From a virus, in IMG/VR virus record IMGVR_UViG_3300033149_002637, positions 1 to 46,005 of that record: DNA of 46,005 bases. The stretch is one strand, 5' to 3'. Below the pieces are notes generated by a model that saw only the letters and a list, made by a program, of their open reading frames with translations, was not told the DNA's origin and ran no database searches. This document shows, piece after piece, positions 22,257 through 31,054 of this stretch (within the stretch, counting starts at the first letter, position 1; every line of letters starts with the position of its first letter). Both the position numbers and the translations under genes were made by a program.

Positions 22257-23171
22257 ATGAATGTTGTGGTTACAGGGGCTACGGGCTTTATTGGGCTTCA
22301 TTTGGTGAAATCTTTGCTGCTGAATGGCCATGAAGTTACTGCTGTGCTGCATGAACGCAATATACCAGCATATATGATGACGGATGCGTTGCATGTAGTT
22401 TGGGGCGACCTAGAGCGTCTTGAATCTGTGCACGATGCTGTGGCGCACTCAGATGTGGTTTGTCACCTTGCTGGTTTTATACCACCAAAAATGCAATCTG
22501 CATGGTATGCCAAGGAGTGCTTGCTTTATAATAGTCTATTCACACTTGAGGTAGCTAAGTTTGCTAGTGAAAATGCTACTCGCTTTATTTTACTATCATC
22601 AGGACAGATTTATAAATATTCAGCAACACCAGTTTCAGAGGATGCTCCTGTGCACCCTGTCGAGTATGGTGCATATTATCTTGCAAGTAAATTGCTCAGT
22701 GAGCTCTACGTTGAGCATTTGCAATTCGAGCGTGCACTGCCTACGTGTATACTGCGCATAGGAAACTGCTATGGCCCTGGTATGAAGGCCAGCTCGGTTG
22801 TGTCTTATTTCATGCAATGTGCTGCTGCTGGTCAACCATTAACTGTTTTCTATAATGGAACGCCGACACATGACTTTGTGTACGTGGATGATGTTGCTGA
22901 TGCTATTGTATCAGCAGTGCAATCTGGGGTGGTGGGTATTTATAACATTGGTTCTGGTTGTGCTACGTCCTTACAGGAGTTGGCTGAAACAGTTGTGGAG
23001 GTGTATTCAGATAAAGACATTTCCGTTGAAGTTGATTCTACAGATGCACATGTGTCTAAGGGTTTTTCAGCATTGTCGATTGAGAAAGCGCGTAGGGAGT
23101 TGGATTATTCTCCTCGGTCATTGAAGGATGGGCTATCTCTGTATCGACGGCAGTTGGAGAGAAACACGTGA
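22257..23171 (+). CDS. NAD-dependent sugar epimerase/dehydratase (extended SDR)
   Basis: 304 residues from ATG 22257. The cofactor site is GATGFIG at residues 7-13, the DL of GDLERLES and HLAGF follow, and the active-site YxxxK is Tyr141-Leu-Ala-Ser-Lys145, with the catalytic serine in ILLSSGQ upstream. RIGNCYGPG, HDFVYVDDVADAIV and YNIGSG complete the extended SDR pattern of NDP-sugar 4-epimerases and 4,6-dehydratases. It would supply a modified NDP-sugar to the glycosyltransferases. Which reaction is catalysed cannot be settled from motifs. Overlaps the aminotransferase by four bases (GTGA). Confidence 0.93.
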   Translation: MNVVVTGATGFIGLHLVKSLLLNGHEVTAVLHERNIPAYMMTDALHVVWGDLERLESVHDAVAHSDVVCHLAGFIPPKMQSAWYAKECLLYNSLFTLEVAKFASENATRFILLSSGQIYKYSATPVSEDAPVHPVEYGAYYLASKLLSELYVEHLQFERALPTCILRIGNCYGPGMKASSVVSYFMQCAAAGQPLTVFYNGTPTHDFVYVDDVADAIVSAVQSGVVGIYNIGSGCATSLQELAETVVEVYSDKDISVEVDSTDAHVSKGFSALSIEKARRELDYSPRSLKDGLSLYRRQLERNT

Positions 23172-24328
23172 GAAACCTTGCAGTCTTCGGTGGACAGCCT
23201 ACATTTAAAGAGCCTTTGCACGTAGGGCGTCCTAATCTTGCGCGAACATCTGAACTCATAAGCGCATTCAGGGGAATACTTGAGAGCAAATGGCTCACCA
23301 ATGATGGTTGGTGGGTTCATGCACTGGAGGGTGAGATTAGACGTTATCTGAATGTGAAGCACTGTGTTGTTGTGGCCAACGGAACGCTTGGCCTTGAAAT
23401 AGCAGCTAAGGCACTTATGCCAAAGTGTGGGGAAGTCATCATGCCTTCGTTCACATTCGCAGCAACGCCACATGCGCTTGCTTGGCAAAGATATAAGCCC
23501 GTTTTTGCTGATATTAATCCAACGACTCATGTTCTCGATCCGGTTGATGTAGAATCTCGAATCACTGATGCCACTGTTGGTATCCTTGGTGTACACACAT
23601 GGGGAACCCCATGCGAGATAGAGGCACTGACTGCGATTGCTGTGAGGCATAGCCTGCCACTCTTTTTCGACGCTGCACATGCGTTTGGATGCAAATATAG
23701 AAATCGCAGCATTGGTAACTTTGGACGGTGTGAGGTGTTCTCTTTTCATGCCACAAAGTTCTTTAACACTGTTGAAGGTGGTGCAATCACGACGAATGAT
23801 TACCAACTGGCTAAAAGACTTCGAGAACTGCGGAACTTTGGCTTCGTTGGTGATGGGACGCACACAACAACAGGTATTGGTATTAATGCTAAAATGAGTG
23901 AGTTACATGCTGCTGTTGGAGTGATGAATCTTGCAGAGATTACGTCGTTCGTCGATCGTAACTTTGTGAACTATGTGAATTATAAATATAATTTAACGAA
24001 TTGTGATTTGCAGGTTTACCAGCAAGAAGGTGGAAATTATCAATACGTGGTTGTTGAGTTGTTGAGCAATGCACTATCAGCGGATGTTTTAGTCAAAGTG
24101 CTACAAGCCGAGAACATCATGGCACGCCGTTACTTTTCACCACCTTGCCATAAGATGACTCCTTATAATCAGGAGGGGAGTTATTTGCCAAACACTGAAA
24201 CTGTCTCGAATCGTGTTTTCGTTCTCCCAACTGGCATGTCGGTTAGACAGCAAGATGTGGATAAGGTTTGTGAGATTATCCTTTATTGCATTGAACACGC
24301 GGGGGAGATTATGGAGAAAGTGATATGA
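23168..24328 (+). CDS. DegT/DnrJ/EryC1-type sugar aminotransferase (PLP)
   Basis: 386 residues, GTG start. Pyridoxal phosphate lysine is Lys197 in FHATKFFNTVEGG; the cofactor Asp is in FFDAAHAFG; NGTLGLEIAAKAL near residue 68 binds the phosphate, and FGGQPTF plus LTNDGWWVHALE open the fold as in the DegT/StrS family. These enzymes make NDP-amino-sugars from 3- or 4-keto-sugars, using an epimerase/dehydratase product like that of the previous gene. The pair together imply an amino sugar. It ends by overlapping the portal gene by four bases (ATGA), the clearest sign that the sugar genes are co-translated with capsid genes. Confidence 0.95.
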   Translation: MRNLAVFGGQPTFKEPLHVGRPNLARTSELISAFRGILESKWLTNDGWWVHALEGEIRRYLNVKHCVVVANGTLGLEIAAKALMPKCGEVIMPSFTFAATPHALAWQRYKPVFADINPTTHVLDPVDVESRITDATVGILGVHTWGTPCEIEALTAIAVRHSLPLFFDAAHAFGCKYRNRSIGNFGRCEVFSFHATKFFNTVEGGAITTNDYQLAKRLRELRNFGFVGDGTHTTTGIGINAKMSELHAAVGVMNLAEITSFVDRNFVNYVNYKYNLTNCDLQVYQQEGGNYQYVVVELLSNALSADVLVKVLQAENIMARRYFSPPCHKMTPYNQEGSYLPNTETVSNRVFVLPTGMSVRQQDVDKVCEIILYCIEHAGEIMEKVI

Positions 24329-25752
24329 TAGATGCACCCAAGAAGGCTAGCTTTGTTGGACGTGTTGTGACGCGCATTCGAAGGCTTCTAGCTTCACCGC
24401 TTGTTCCTGAGTCACAGCCCACAAGTGCCATTGGCGTTGTTGATGACACATTAGATAGACTTTCAAATCTCTTCATGAACATCTCGACCAAGAGAATTAA
24501 TGTCTACATTGACGTGGAGGAAATGGACGAGACTGTTGATGAAGTGACAGCAGCCCTTGACATCATGGCTGATAACGCTGTGAACTCAGAGGAAGGTGCA
24601 GGTCACTCATTTGTCCTGCATTACGTCAACGTGCCAGATACCCTAAAAAACAACATCGAACTGATGTTGAAGAAAACTAGATGGGCAGAGAAGGCATACT
24701 CATTTGCTAGACAGACTCTCAAATATGGTGACTGTTTTGTGCAGTATGTCTTTGACAAGCAATTCAACATCGTGCGCCTGATGGATATGCCTGCAAGTAC
24801 TATGAAACGATACGAAGATGCGCAAGGTCTGCTGTTGAATGGTAATAAGCAGGGCGAGGCTGCTTTTGAGCAGTGGATTAATGGTGGTATGAGATTCGTT
24901 GCTGGTTTTTATCCATGGCAGATAGAACACATGCGTTGGAACCGTGCAGGTAGTTCAAAGTATGGAACTTCTTTACTCTATACGGCTCGCACTGCATGGA
25001 AGAAGTTACAGGCGATGGAAGAGGCATTGGTCATCAATTGGCTCACTCGTGCTTTTGCTCGTCTTCTCTTTATCATTGACACAACTGGTAAAGGGCCACT
25101 TGAGTCTCAGAAGGCCATTGCGGATTTTAAGAGAACGCTGAAGACGCGCCAAGTTGCTACTGATACAAAGGGCGCACAGCAAATTTCCGTTGTAAAAGAC
25201 ATCTACATTGCCAAGTCACACCGAGAGATGGGTGGTCGTGTTCAAGAAGGTTTAACCGATGTTAAGGTACTCGATACTAGCAATACTGGTTTCTGGAACC
25301 TGTCAGCGATTGAATACTATCAGAACAAAATAATTACATCGCTGAAAGTTCCAAAAGCACATCTTGGTATTGAGCGTGACATCAATGCCAAAGCTACTTT
25401 GCAGCAACAAGATCGTCGGTTTGCACGTTCTGTTAGACGTGTACAATCTATGTTGAGTCAATCAATTCGACATACAATTACATTGCAGTTGTTGATGTGG
25501 GGACTTGATCCTACTGATGTTGAGTACAGAGTTGTTTGGCCCGCTCCCAGTTGGGAAGATGAACAGGAGAAAAGTATAACAACGAAAAACTACATTGATG
25601 CTGCTGCGGTTGCACTGAAGCTGGGATTGGTTGACCACAACTACGTCCGTCAAAATTGGCTAAGCATGTCACAGAAACAGTTGAAGGAACTTGAGGGAAT
25701 AGAGAATAACGTCGAACCAACACAGACACCAGAATCAGATAATGAGGAGTGA
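24325..25752 (+). CDS. Portal protein (T4 gp20-like)
   Basis: 475 residues, coupled to the aminotransferase. The N-terminal region has ISTKRINVYIDVEEMDETVD and VTAALDIMADNAVN, the block that opens gp20-type portals, followed by SAYSFARQTLKYGDCFVQYV-like strands, FYPWQIEHMRWN, SSKYGTSLLYTARTAWKKL (the helical clip region with a conserved YG-S), and a C-terminal helix with an acidic tail. The portal is the dodecameric ring at the unique capsid vertex through which DNA enters and leaves. Position before the protease and capsid genes is as expected. Confidence 0.82.
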   Translation: MIDAPKKASFVGRVVTRIRRLLASPLVPESQPTSAIGVVDDTLDRLSNLFMNISTKRINVYIDVEEMDETVDEVTAALDIMADNAVNSEEGAGHSFVLHYVNVPDTLKNNIELMLKKTRWAEKAYSFARQTLKYGDCFVQYVFDKQFNIVRLMDMPASTMKRYEDAQGLLLNGNKQGEAAFEQWINGGMRFVAGFYPWQIEHMRWNRAGSSKYGTSLLYTARTAWKKLQAMEEALVINWLTRAFARLLFIIDTTGKGPLESQKAIADFKRTLKTRQVATDTKGAQQISVVKDIYIAKSHREMGGRVQEGLTDVKVLDTSNTGFWNLSAIEYYQNKIITSLKVPKAHLGIERDINAKATLQQQDRRFARSVRRVQSMLSQSIRHTITLQLLMWGLDPTDVEYRVVWPAPSWEDEQEKSITTKNYIDAAAVALKLGLVDHNYVRQNWLSMSQKQLKELEGIENNVEPTQTPESDNEE

Positions 25753-25760
25753 TGTGAATT

Positions 25761-25973
25761 ATGTTTGGTCTAAAAAAGATTTGGGAAGAATTGCATGTTC
25801 AAGGTGCACACATTGCTGTAATCAACGATGAATTAGGTGCGGTGCAAAAAGACACCAAACATATCCCAGTGATGCGTAATAATATAAAGTGGCTTACATG
25901 GCTTGTGTCTGCTATTTTCATTGCGGTCGCTGTGGGTTTGCTCCAACAGTTCTTTGGGATATTCGCAATATAA
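25761..25973 (+). CDS. XhlA-like small membrane protein
   Basis: 70 residues. A polar, amphipathic N-terminal helix (IAVINDELGAVQKDTKHIPV) is followed by one transmembrane helix at residues about 43-66 (WLTWLVSAIFIAVAVGLL). This two-part plan, a coiled-coil-like head and a C-terminal membrane anchor, is that of the XhlA haemolysin/holin-accessory family. It lies between portal and protease genes, far from any lysis gene seen here, so a role in lysis, in membrane-linked prohead assembly, or in exclusion is open. ATG has a GAGGAG ribosome site. Confidence 0.6.
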   Translation: MFGLKKIWEELHVQGAHIAVINDELGAVQKDTKHIPVMRNNIKWLTWLVSAIFIAVAVGLLQQFFGIFAI

Positions 25974-25985
25974 GGAGGTAATGAC

Positions 25986-27368
25986 ATGCCATATAAGAAA
26001 AACACAGCACCACATCAACTAAAAGGGAAAGGCATTCCACAGAGGTTTATGAATATCTTCATCAGTACGTACAACAGTCTGATGAAGAAGTACAAAGACA
26101 CCGCGCGGCGTTTTAGAATTGCATACGCTGCAATGAACAAAGCTCTGCGCAAGGCTGGCTATCGTAAAGGCACTGATGGTAAATGGCACAAGGTTCGTAA
26201 GGGAGAAGCTTTTGCGTCTGTTCTTGAGGAGCAGATAAACGAAGACGCTCTAGTTGGAGCTTTTGGACAGGGTATCGTTGCCGAGGGCCTTTCGCTGTCA
26301 GAAGCACTAAGCAATGGTTTGCACTATGAAGGTATTGCGCTGATGGATAATGTTATCAGTCAGCAAGGCACAGGTAGAGAACGCTTCTATAGCGAAGAGT
26401 TTAATGACCTTTGTATGGAGAACACCAACGCATATATGAAGCTTGGGCATGTGGTTACCGTTTACAATAAGCATGGTAGTGCATATGGCTCAGGTTCGTT
26501 TGGTATGCCTTCTAAGAATCCAGTTGGTAGACTTACTAAACCAATGTGGCGAGATGGTGAAAACATTCGTTATGCCGCGTTTATTTCACCTACATCGGAG
26601 GGAAAAGATTTGATTCAACTGTACTACGATGGGATTGTCAAGGAGACTTCTGTGCGTATGAATGAAGTCTCAAGTCTTTCTCAGATTTTAGATTCGGGTG
26701 GAGATGACGATGGAAAGGAGGGCGCTGGTTATCTTGAGGTGATGATGAATGCGAAAATAGTTGGGATTGACTTTTGCGACGAAGCTGGTATAATTGGGGC
26801 AGGAACCTTCAAGCGAGAAAATATCGCCTTAGATTTTGGTGAGGAGAATAACATGAACTACGATGAACTGACATTGGAGTTACTGGAGAGTAATGCACAG
26901 GCATTGCTGGATGAGTATCTGGCAAGACACTTGGATGCTGCAAAGGAACAGATTGCTGCATTGACCGCAGAAGTTGAAACATTAAAGGCGGCTGCACCTG
27001 ATGTTGTGCTCACGGAAAAGGTCACTGAATTAACTAACACGCTTGACGTTAAGACCGAGAAGATTTCTGAGTTGGAGTTTGATCTTGCTGTTGAGAAGGC
27101 CGCGCAGATTGGTTTGAGTTCAGTGATTGCGGAAGTTTTGCATGAGGAAGCAAAAACGGTTGAGGAGATCAACGAGAAGTTGCCTGGAATCAAGGAACGT
27201 GCACTGGCAACTTTCCAAGCGTCTTTTGGAGTAGAGGTCAAACCACATGGTGTAAGTAAAGTCAGTGATGCTGTTGGCGACAAGGATGATTTGAAACCAG
27301 ACATTAAGGAACACGAGGAATACACCGAAGAGCAAGAGGCAATGGCAAGTTACGCCAGACCTGCATAG
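25986..27368 (+). CDS. ChaB domain - prohead protease - scaffold fusion
   Basis: 460 residues after AAGGAGG. Residues about 3-75 (APHQLKGKGIPQRFMNIFIS, YAAMNKALRKAGYRK, GKWHKV) resemble a ChaB domain. Residues about 90-285 (EGLSLSEALSNGLHYEGIAL, SFGMPSKNPVGRLTK, FISPTSEGKDLIQLYYDGIV) resemble a capsid maturation protease core, although I cannot assign its catalytic residues. Residues 290-460 are a long acidic coiled coil (LLDEYLARHLDAAKEQIAAL), typical of a scaffold, which in many phages is cleaved out. An internal ATG with its own ribosome site may make the scaffold alone (see 26853-27368). Followed directly by the major capsid gene. Confidence 0.7.
   Translation: MPYKKNTAPHQLKGKGIPQRFMNIFISTYNSLMKKYKDTARRFRIAYAAMNKALRKAGYRKGTDGKWHKVRKGEAFASVLEEQINEDALVGAFGQGIVAEGLSLSEALSNGLHYEGIALMDNVISQQGTGRERFYSEEFNDLCMENTNAYMKLGHVVTVYNKHGSAYGSGSFGMPSKNPVGRLTKPMWRDGENIRYAAFISPTSEGKDLIQLYYDGIVKETSVRMNEVSSLSQILDSGGDDDGKEGAGYLEVMMNAKIVGIDFCDEAGIIGAGTFKRENIALDFGEENNMNYDELTLELLESNAQALLDEYLARHLDAAKEQIAALTAEVETLKAAAPDVVLTEKVTELTNTLDVKTEKISELEFDLAVEKAAQIGLSSVIAEVLHEEAKTVEEINEKLPGIKERALATFQASFGVEVKPHGVSKVSDAVGDKDDLKPDIKEHEEYTEEQEAMASYARPA
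26853..27368 (+). CDS. Possible scaffold protein from internal start (171 residues)
   Basis: Within the protease gene and in frame, an ATG at 26853 (residue 290) follows GAGGAG by six bases. The product MNYDELTLELLESNAQALLD onwards is just the acidic coiled-coil scaffold part. In lambda, HK97 relatives and other phages a nested scaffold gene is expressed the same way, to provide excess scaffold over protease. Bases also encode Glu-Glu normally, so expression needs proof. Confidence 0.6.
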   Translation: MNYDELTLELLESNAQALLDEYLARHLDAAKEQIAALTAEVETLKAAAPDVVLTEKVTELTNTLDVKTEKISELEFDLAVEKAAQIGLSSVIAEVLHEEAKTVEEINEKLPGIKERALATFQASFGVEVKPHGVSKVSDAVGDKDDLKPDIKEHEEYTEEQEAMASYARPA

Positions 27369-27395
27369 TATAGAGAATAAAAGGAGAGAAACGAA

Positions 27396-28574
27396 ATGGC
27401 AAATATTATAATGCCACTTGGTACAACTTATGAGGACTATCAAGCTGCACAGGAAGCGTATGTTGATTCACTGATTGATAAGTGGGAGTTTTTCTTAGGG
27501 GAAGGTACTAAGAAGCATCCTCTTAAACCAATTCCTAGAAATCTGTGGCGTGCAATGGCTATCATCTTTGAGAATCAGTCCATTGCGAGCACCAGGGGTG
27601 CGATGTCTGAGCAAACTTTGACAACGGATGTTACGCTTCCTGTCAAGTATGCTCTGCCCATTGTACGAGATGTGTTCCCACAGCTTATTATTTCTAAGAT
27701 TGCATCCATTCAGCCTCTACCAATGAGTTCTGGTGGGACTGGACAGGTGTTCTATCTCGACTTTCTTAGGGAAGATGTGACGCCTAACACTAATGTTACG
27801 AGTCAAGATAGCGACTACGCATTCTCTCTTGAGAATGAGGTACCTCGCAGGCTTAAGATGACCGTTGAGGCAGAAACTCTAACAGCTACAAAGGACATTC
27901 TTGCTGCAACTTGGTCTACTGAAGTTCAGGAAGATGCCCGTGGTGCTATTGGTCTTAATGTTCCTGCTGAATTGGTATCTGCTTGCGGTAGCGAAATTCT
28001 CCGAGAGCTTGAACAAAGAATGCTCAACGAAATTCTTGCTGGTGCAGGTGCAGGTAATGTTAATTGGAGTTGGACTGTTCCGACTGGTTACACCACTAAG
28101 GAATGGTACGAGACTTTGCATCACGCTTTCATCGACGCACAAGCCCTGATCTATAACAATAGATACCGTAATGCCGACTGGATTATCTGCGGCGTTAATC
28201 TTGCGGGTTATGTTATGAAGGGTGCAGACTTTACACCTCTTGAGCGTATGGTTCCACCTGGGCCGCAGCTTTCCGGTGTGAGACTTATTGGCACAAAGAC
28301 GGGCTTCTGGGACATCTACATGACCCCATATATCAACACCAACAAAGCAATCATGGGCACATATCCAAGGAGCACTATCGATACTGGTTATGTGTTTGCT
28401 CCATACATCCCACTTGCTGCAATGCCACTTGTGTATGCAGACTTCCGTGAGCGTGGTCATGCGCGAGAGGGTGCTTATGAGAATAAAGACAAATGGTCGA
28501 GAAATGTACGCACAAGAAACGCAAAAATGATGGTGGTATCGTCTATGTACGCTACAATCACCATTTCTGCATAG
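27396..28574 (+). CDS. Major capsid protein (T4 gp23-like, HK97 fold)
   Basis: 392 residues, with an AAGGAG ribosome site. Conserved blocks: LPIVRDVFPQLIISKIASIQ followed by PLPMSSGGTGQVFYLDF near residue 90-115, which is the E-loop/N-arm region of gp23-type capsid proteins; then LEQRMLNEILAGAGAGNVNW, NADWIICGVNLAGYVM, and a C-terminal WDIYMTPYINTNKAIMGTYP typical of the A-domain. Position after the scaffold and before head-tail genes agrees. Forms the icosahedral shell. Good candidate for the protein that the adjacent glycosyltransferases modify. Confidence 0.85.
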   Translation: MANIIMPLGTTYEDYQAAQEAYVDSLIDKWEFFLGEGTKKHPLKPIPRNLWRAMAIIFENQSIASTRGAMSEQTLTTDVTLPVKYALPIVRDVFPQLIISKIASIQPLPMSSGGTGQVFYLDFLREDVTPNTNVTSQDSDYAFSLENEVPRRLKMTVEAETLTATKDILAATWSTEVQEDARGAIGLNVPAELVSACGSEILRELEQRMLNEILAGAGAGNVNWSWTVPTGYTTKEWYETLHHAFIDAQALIYNNRYRNADWIICGVNLAGYVMKGADFTPLERMVPPGPQLSGVRLIGTKTGFWDIYMTPYINTNKAIMGTYPRSTIDTGYVFAPYIPLAAMPLVYADFRERGHAREGAYENKDKWSRNVRTRNAKMMVVSSMYATITISA

Positions 28575-28608
28575 ACAAAACTGTAAGCATAGAAAGTGGG
28601 GGACTTTT

Positions 28609-30471
28609 ATGCGAGTACGGAACACTACTGCTATAACGCAAATAGCACCTGGTGGGAGCCGTTTAGACCCAGCAGTTTGGTTAGCGGTTCCCACGCAGGT
28701 ATCCTACGCAGATGCAATTTGGATGCTTACTCGACGCATGGCGGATATTAATGAAGTAGAAGACAGTGAAGATTTACTGTGGAAACAGGGCAATCAAACT
28801 CATCTTTATTGGCTTTCACCATTTTCAATGGGAGATGGTTATGGTACTGCTGCTGAGAACATGATTCTGGCTCTAACAAAGTTGGGCGTTAACTTGTTTG
28901 TGCGTCAGTGTTGGTTCCTAGATAGAACAGCATTAGATGACATTACCCGTGCAAAGCTCAACGAGCATATAACCGAACTTTATCGTGTCGGTATTTGTAT
29001 GGCAACGCCGGGTGAGTTCATAAAGTTGCCTACGGCTTTTAGGATTGGCTTTACGATGTATGAATCAAGTGAGCCACTTAAAATCCATCCTGAGTGGCGA
29101 CATGATTGCTACAATGTTGATATGCTTGTAGTCCCTAGTGAATTCAGCAAGGAAGCATTTAGTAGTTTTGTGGACGTTCCAATTGAAGTTTGTCCACTTG
29201 CACTTAATGAGTTATACATTAAGCCAACACGCAGGAAACCAAAAGCAGATGGAAGTTTCAAGTTCGTTTGTTATGGCACATTAACTGGGAGAAAAGCACC
29301 TCTTGAGCTTATGGAGGTTTTCACACGTGCCTTTCCAATTAAACAGTATCCAAACGTGCGAATGGAATTCAAAACGCGCCTTGGGATATTTGGTTGGGGC
29401 GAAAATATGCTGCCCGACATTACAGACCCTCGTGTGGTTATTCATAATGGTGATTGGTTCCCGAATCAAATGCTGGCGTGGTTACTTGATGCAGATGCAA
29501 TGGTTTTCCCATCAAAGGGAGAAGGTTATGCGCTACCTCCACGAGAAGCAATGGCTACGGGCTTACCAACTATCTTTGCTGCGAATACTGGAATGCTTGA
29601 CTTTGTAAATGATAAGTATAATTGGTCTGTTCCTACGCATCACACTGAGGATTCGCCACTTGGAGGTGTTTGGCATATTCCAGATTGGGACAATCTGGCT
29701 GATGTAATGCTTAACGTTTATCACAATCAGAAGAAATCATTTGATAAAGCATATCGTGGAGCAAAGTGGTATGCTTCTGAATTTGGCCCACAGAATGCTG
29801 CAAAGAGGTTGGTATCTATCGTAAATAATCTTGATCCATCTACGAGTAGTGTGCGCCGACTACGGAAGCCTAGTGAGTTGCATATTGATGAGCATCAGCC
29901 ATTTATAGACCTTTTGCAGCGCAACTTAGCACCTAACTCTGTGATTTGGGATATTGGTTTAGGCTCACAGAAAATTCATAGAAGGCTTCGTGATCTAGGC
30001 TTTCAAGTATACGCTCTGGTTGACGACAGTGATGACGTTGACACGTCTGGCGTAGAGATGCACGCCGCGTGTAATCTTATGAGTGAACAGCGGGATGGTT
30101 TAATTCGTTTTGGTTTGCCAGCAGCAGATGCTTGTATTTTCTGCTGTAATCTACAAAGGTTCAGCGCAGAGGAAATACGAGTTCTTTTGCTTAAAGCCCT
30201 TGATTTCTCCAATACGCCTGGTTCTTCAAAGAGCGGCAAGGTCTTCTTCAATGTGCCTTCTGTGTACTTTCCACAGTTTTATGATAAGCGTTCGTCTTTG
30301 ATGCGGGAAACACAATGGCGCAGGATATTGAAGCGGTTTGTTTACAAATTAACTCCGTATGGTGAAGACAAGCGCTTCTTCATGTTCAGTGTACTTGGAG
30401 AGGACAACAGTTCCGCAGCCTTTTACGTGCGTAATCTAGGTAGGGTATTGCAAGGAGTTTGGCACGCATGA
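28609..30471 (+). CDS. GT4 glycosyltransferase fused to a methyltransferase-like domain
   Basis: 620 residues. Residues about 65-400 are a GT-B/GT4 enzyme: LYWLSPFSMGDGYGTAAENM, VVPSEFSKEAFSSFV, FVCYGTLTGRKAPLELMEVF (donor-binding G-x-R-K), and MVFPSKGEGYALPPREAMAT with the family's E-x7-E pair (GEGYALPPREAMA). Residues about 420-620 include NSVIWDIGLGSQKIHRRLRD, which resembles a degenerate SAM motif I (DIGLGSG-like), and a C-terminal GEDKRFFMFSVLGEDNS. The function of the second half is uncertain because no other SAM motif is clear. Located between the major capsid protein and head-tail genes, and coupled to another GT2. Confidence 0.78.
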   Translation: MRVRNTTAITQIAPGGSRLDPAVWLAVPTQVSYADAIWMLTRRMADINEVEDSEDLLWKQGNQTHLYWLSPFSMGDGYGTAAENMILALTKLGVNLFVRQCWFLDRTALDDITRAKLNEHITELYRVGICMATPGEFIKLPTAFRIGFTMYESSEPLKIHPEWRHDCYNVDMLVVPSEFSKEAFSSFVDVPIEVCPLALNELYIKPTRRKPKADGSFKFVCYGTLTGRKAPLELMEVFTRAFPIKQYPNVRMEFKTRLGIFGWGENMLPDITDPRVVIHNGDWFPNQMLAWLLDADAMVFPSKGEGYALPPREAMATGLPTIFAANTGMLDFVNDKYNWSVPTHHTEDSPLGGVWHIPDWDNLADVMLNVYHNQKKSFDKAYRGAKWYASEFGPQNAAKRLVSIVNNLDPSTSSVRRLRKPSELHIDEHQPFIDLLQRNLAPNSVIWDIGLGSQKIHRRLRDLGFQVYALVDDSDDVDTSGVEMHAACNLMSEQRDGLIRFGLPAADACIFCCNLQRFSAEEIRVLLLKALDFSNTPGSSKSGKVFFNVPSVYFPQFYDKRSSLMRETQWRRILKRFVYKLTPYGEDKRFFMFSVLGEDNSSAAFYVRNLGRVLQGVWHA

Positions 30472-31049
30472 GTACTGAAAGGATTCATGACTCTAGCTTG
30501 CACATGCTTGTAAAGGATGAGATTGACCTTTTACCGCGCTTGCTAGAATACATCAATGAATGGGTTGATGAAATTATCATTGTGGATACCGGTTCAACTG
30601 ATGGTACTCTTGATCTGGTAAGGAAGTATACACCAAACGTTTTTCAAATGCCACTTAATCGTAACTTTAGTGCTGCACGTAATTTTGGTTTATCAAAAGC
30701 AACGAAGAGCTGGATTTTTCATTTGGACGCTGATGAGCGTCCGACGGAATCCCTTCTGCTATGGTTAACACGTTTTGTTGGGCGTAGAGCGAGTACATTA
30801 TATGATGGAGTATCTATACACAGACACAATCTTGTAGGTGGCAATCCAATAGGGCGTGCAACGCATGAAAGACATGTACGATTTTTTCGCAATACAGCGT
30901 GGTATAGATTTGAAGGTCTTGTGCATGAGCACATTAATGTGCCAGAAGCTTTGGTATTGGATGCTCCACGTGAACTGCTGATTGAGCATTATAAAACTGT
31001 GGAACGTCAGAATATGCAAAATGCTTTTTACGAAACCTTGAAGGAGTGA
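30468..31049 (+). CDS. Glycosyltransferase family 2 (SunS/WaaE-like)
   Basis: 193 residues from ATG 30468, which overlaps the stop of the previous gene as ATGA. HMLVKDEIDLLPRLLEYINE, EIIIVDTGSTDGTLDLVRKY and FHLDADERPTESLLLW show the GT2 core with DAD as the DxD; FEGLVHEHI is the family's motif near the end. Short relative to usual GT2 enzymes (about 240 residues), ending in a plain helix (MQNAFYETLKE). Related enzymes add sugars to lipopolysaccharide cores or, in SunS, to cysteine of a peptide. Together with the fusion upstream it forms a second, capsid-proximal glycosylation pair. Confidence 0.88.
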   Translation: MSTERIHDSSLHMLVKDEIDLLPRLLEYINEWVDEIIIVDTGSTDGTLDLVRKYTPNVFQMPLNRNFSAARNFGLSKATKSWIFHLDADERPTESLLLWLTRFVGRRASTLYDGVSIHRHNLVGGNPIGRATHERHVRFFRNTAWYRFEGLVHEHINVPEALVLDAPRELLIEHYKTVERQNMQNAFYETLKE

Positions 31050-31054
31050 ATGAC

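Noticed and set aside
23105-23863. Long - strand frame of 252 codons under the aminotransferase
   Set aside because: It is the antisense shadow of a gene with clear catalytic motifs.
16476-24328. O-antigen or capsule locus of a host bacterium
   Set aside because: Genes are coupled directly to portal and terminase-side genes, lack flippase/polymerase genes, and run with the late operon.
27879-28694. Long - strand frame of 271 codons under the capsid gene
   Set aside because: Antisense shadow of the major capsid protein; Cys- and His-rich without motif.
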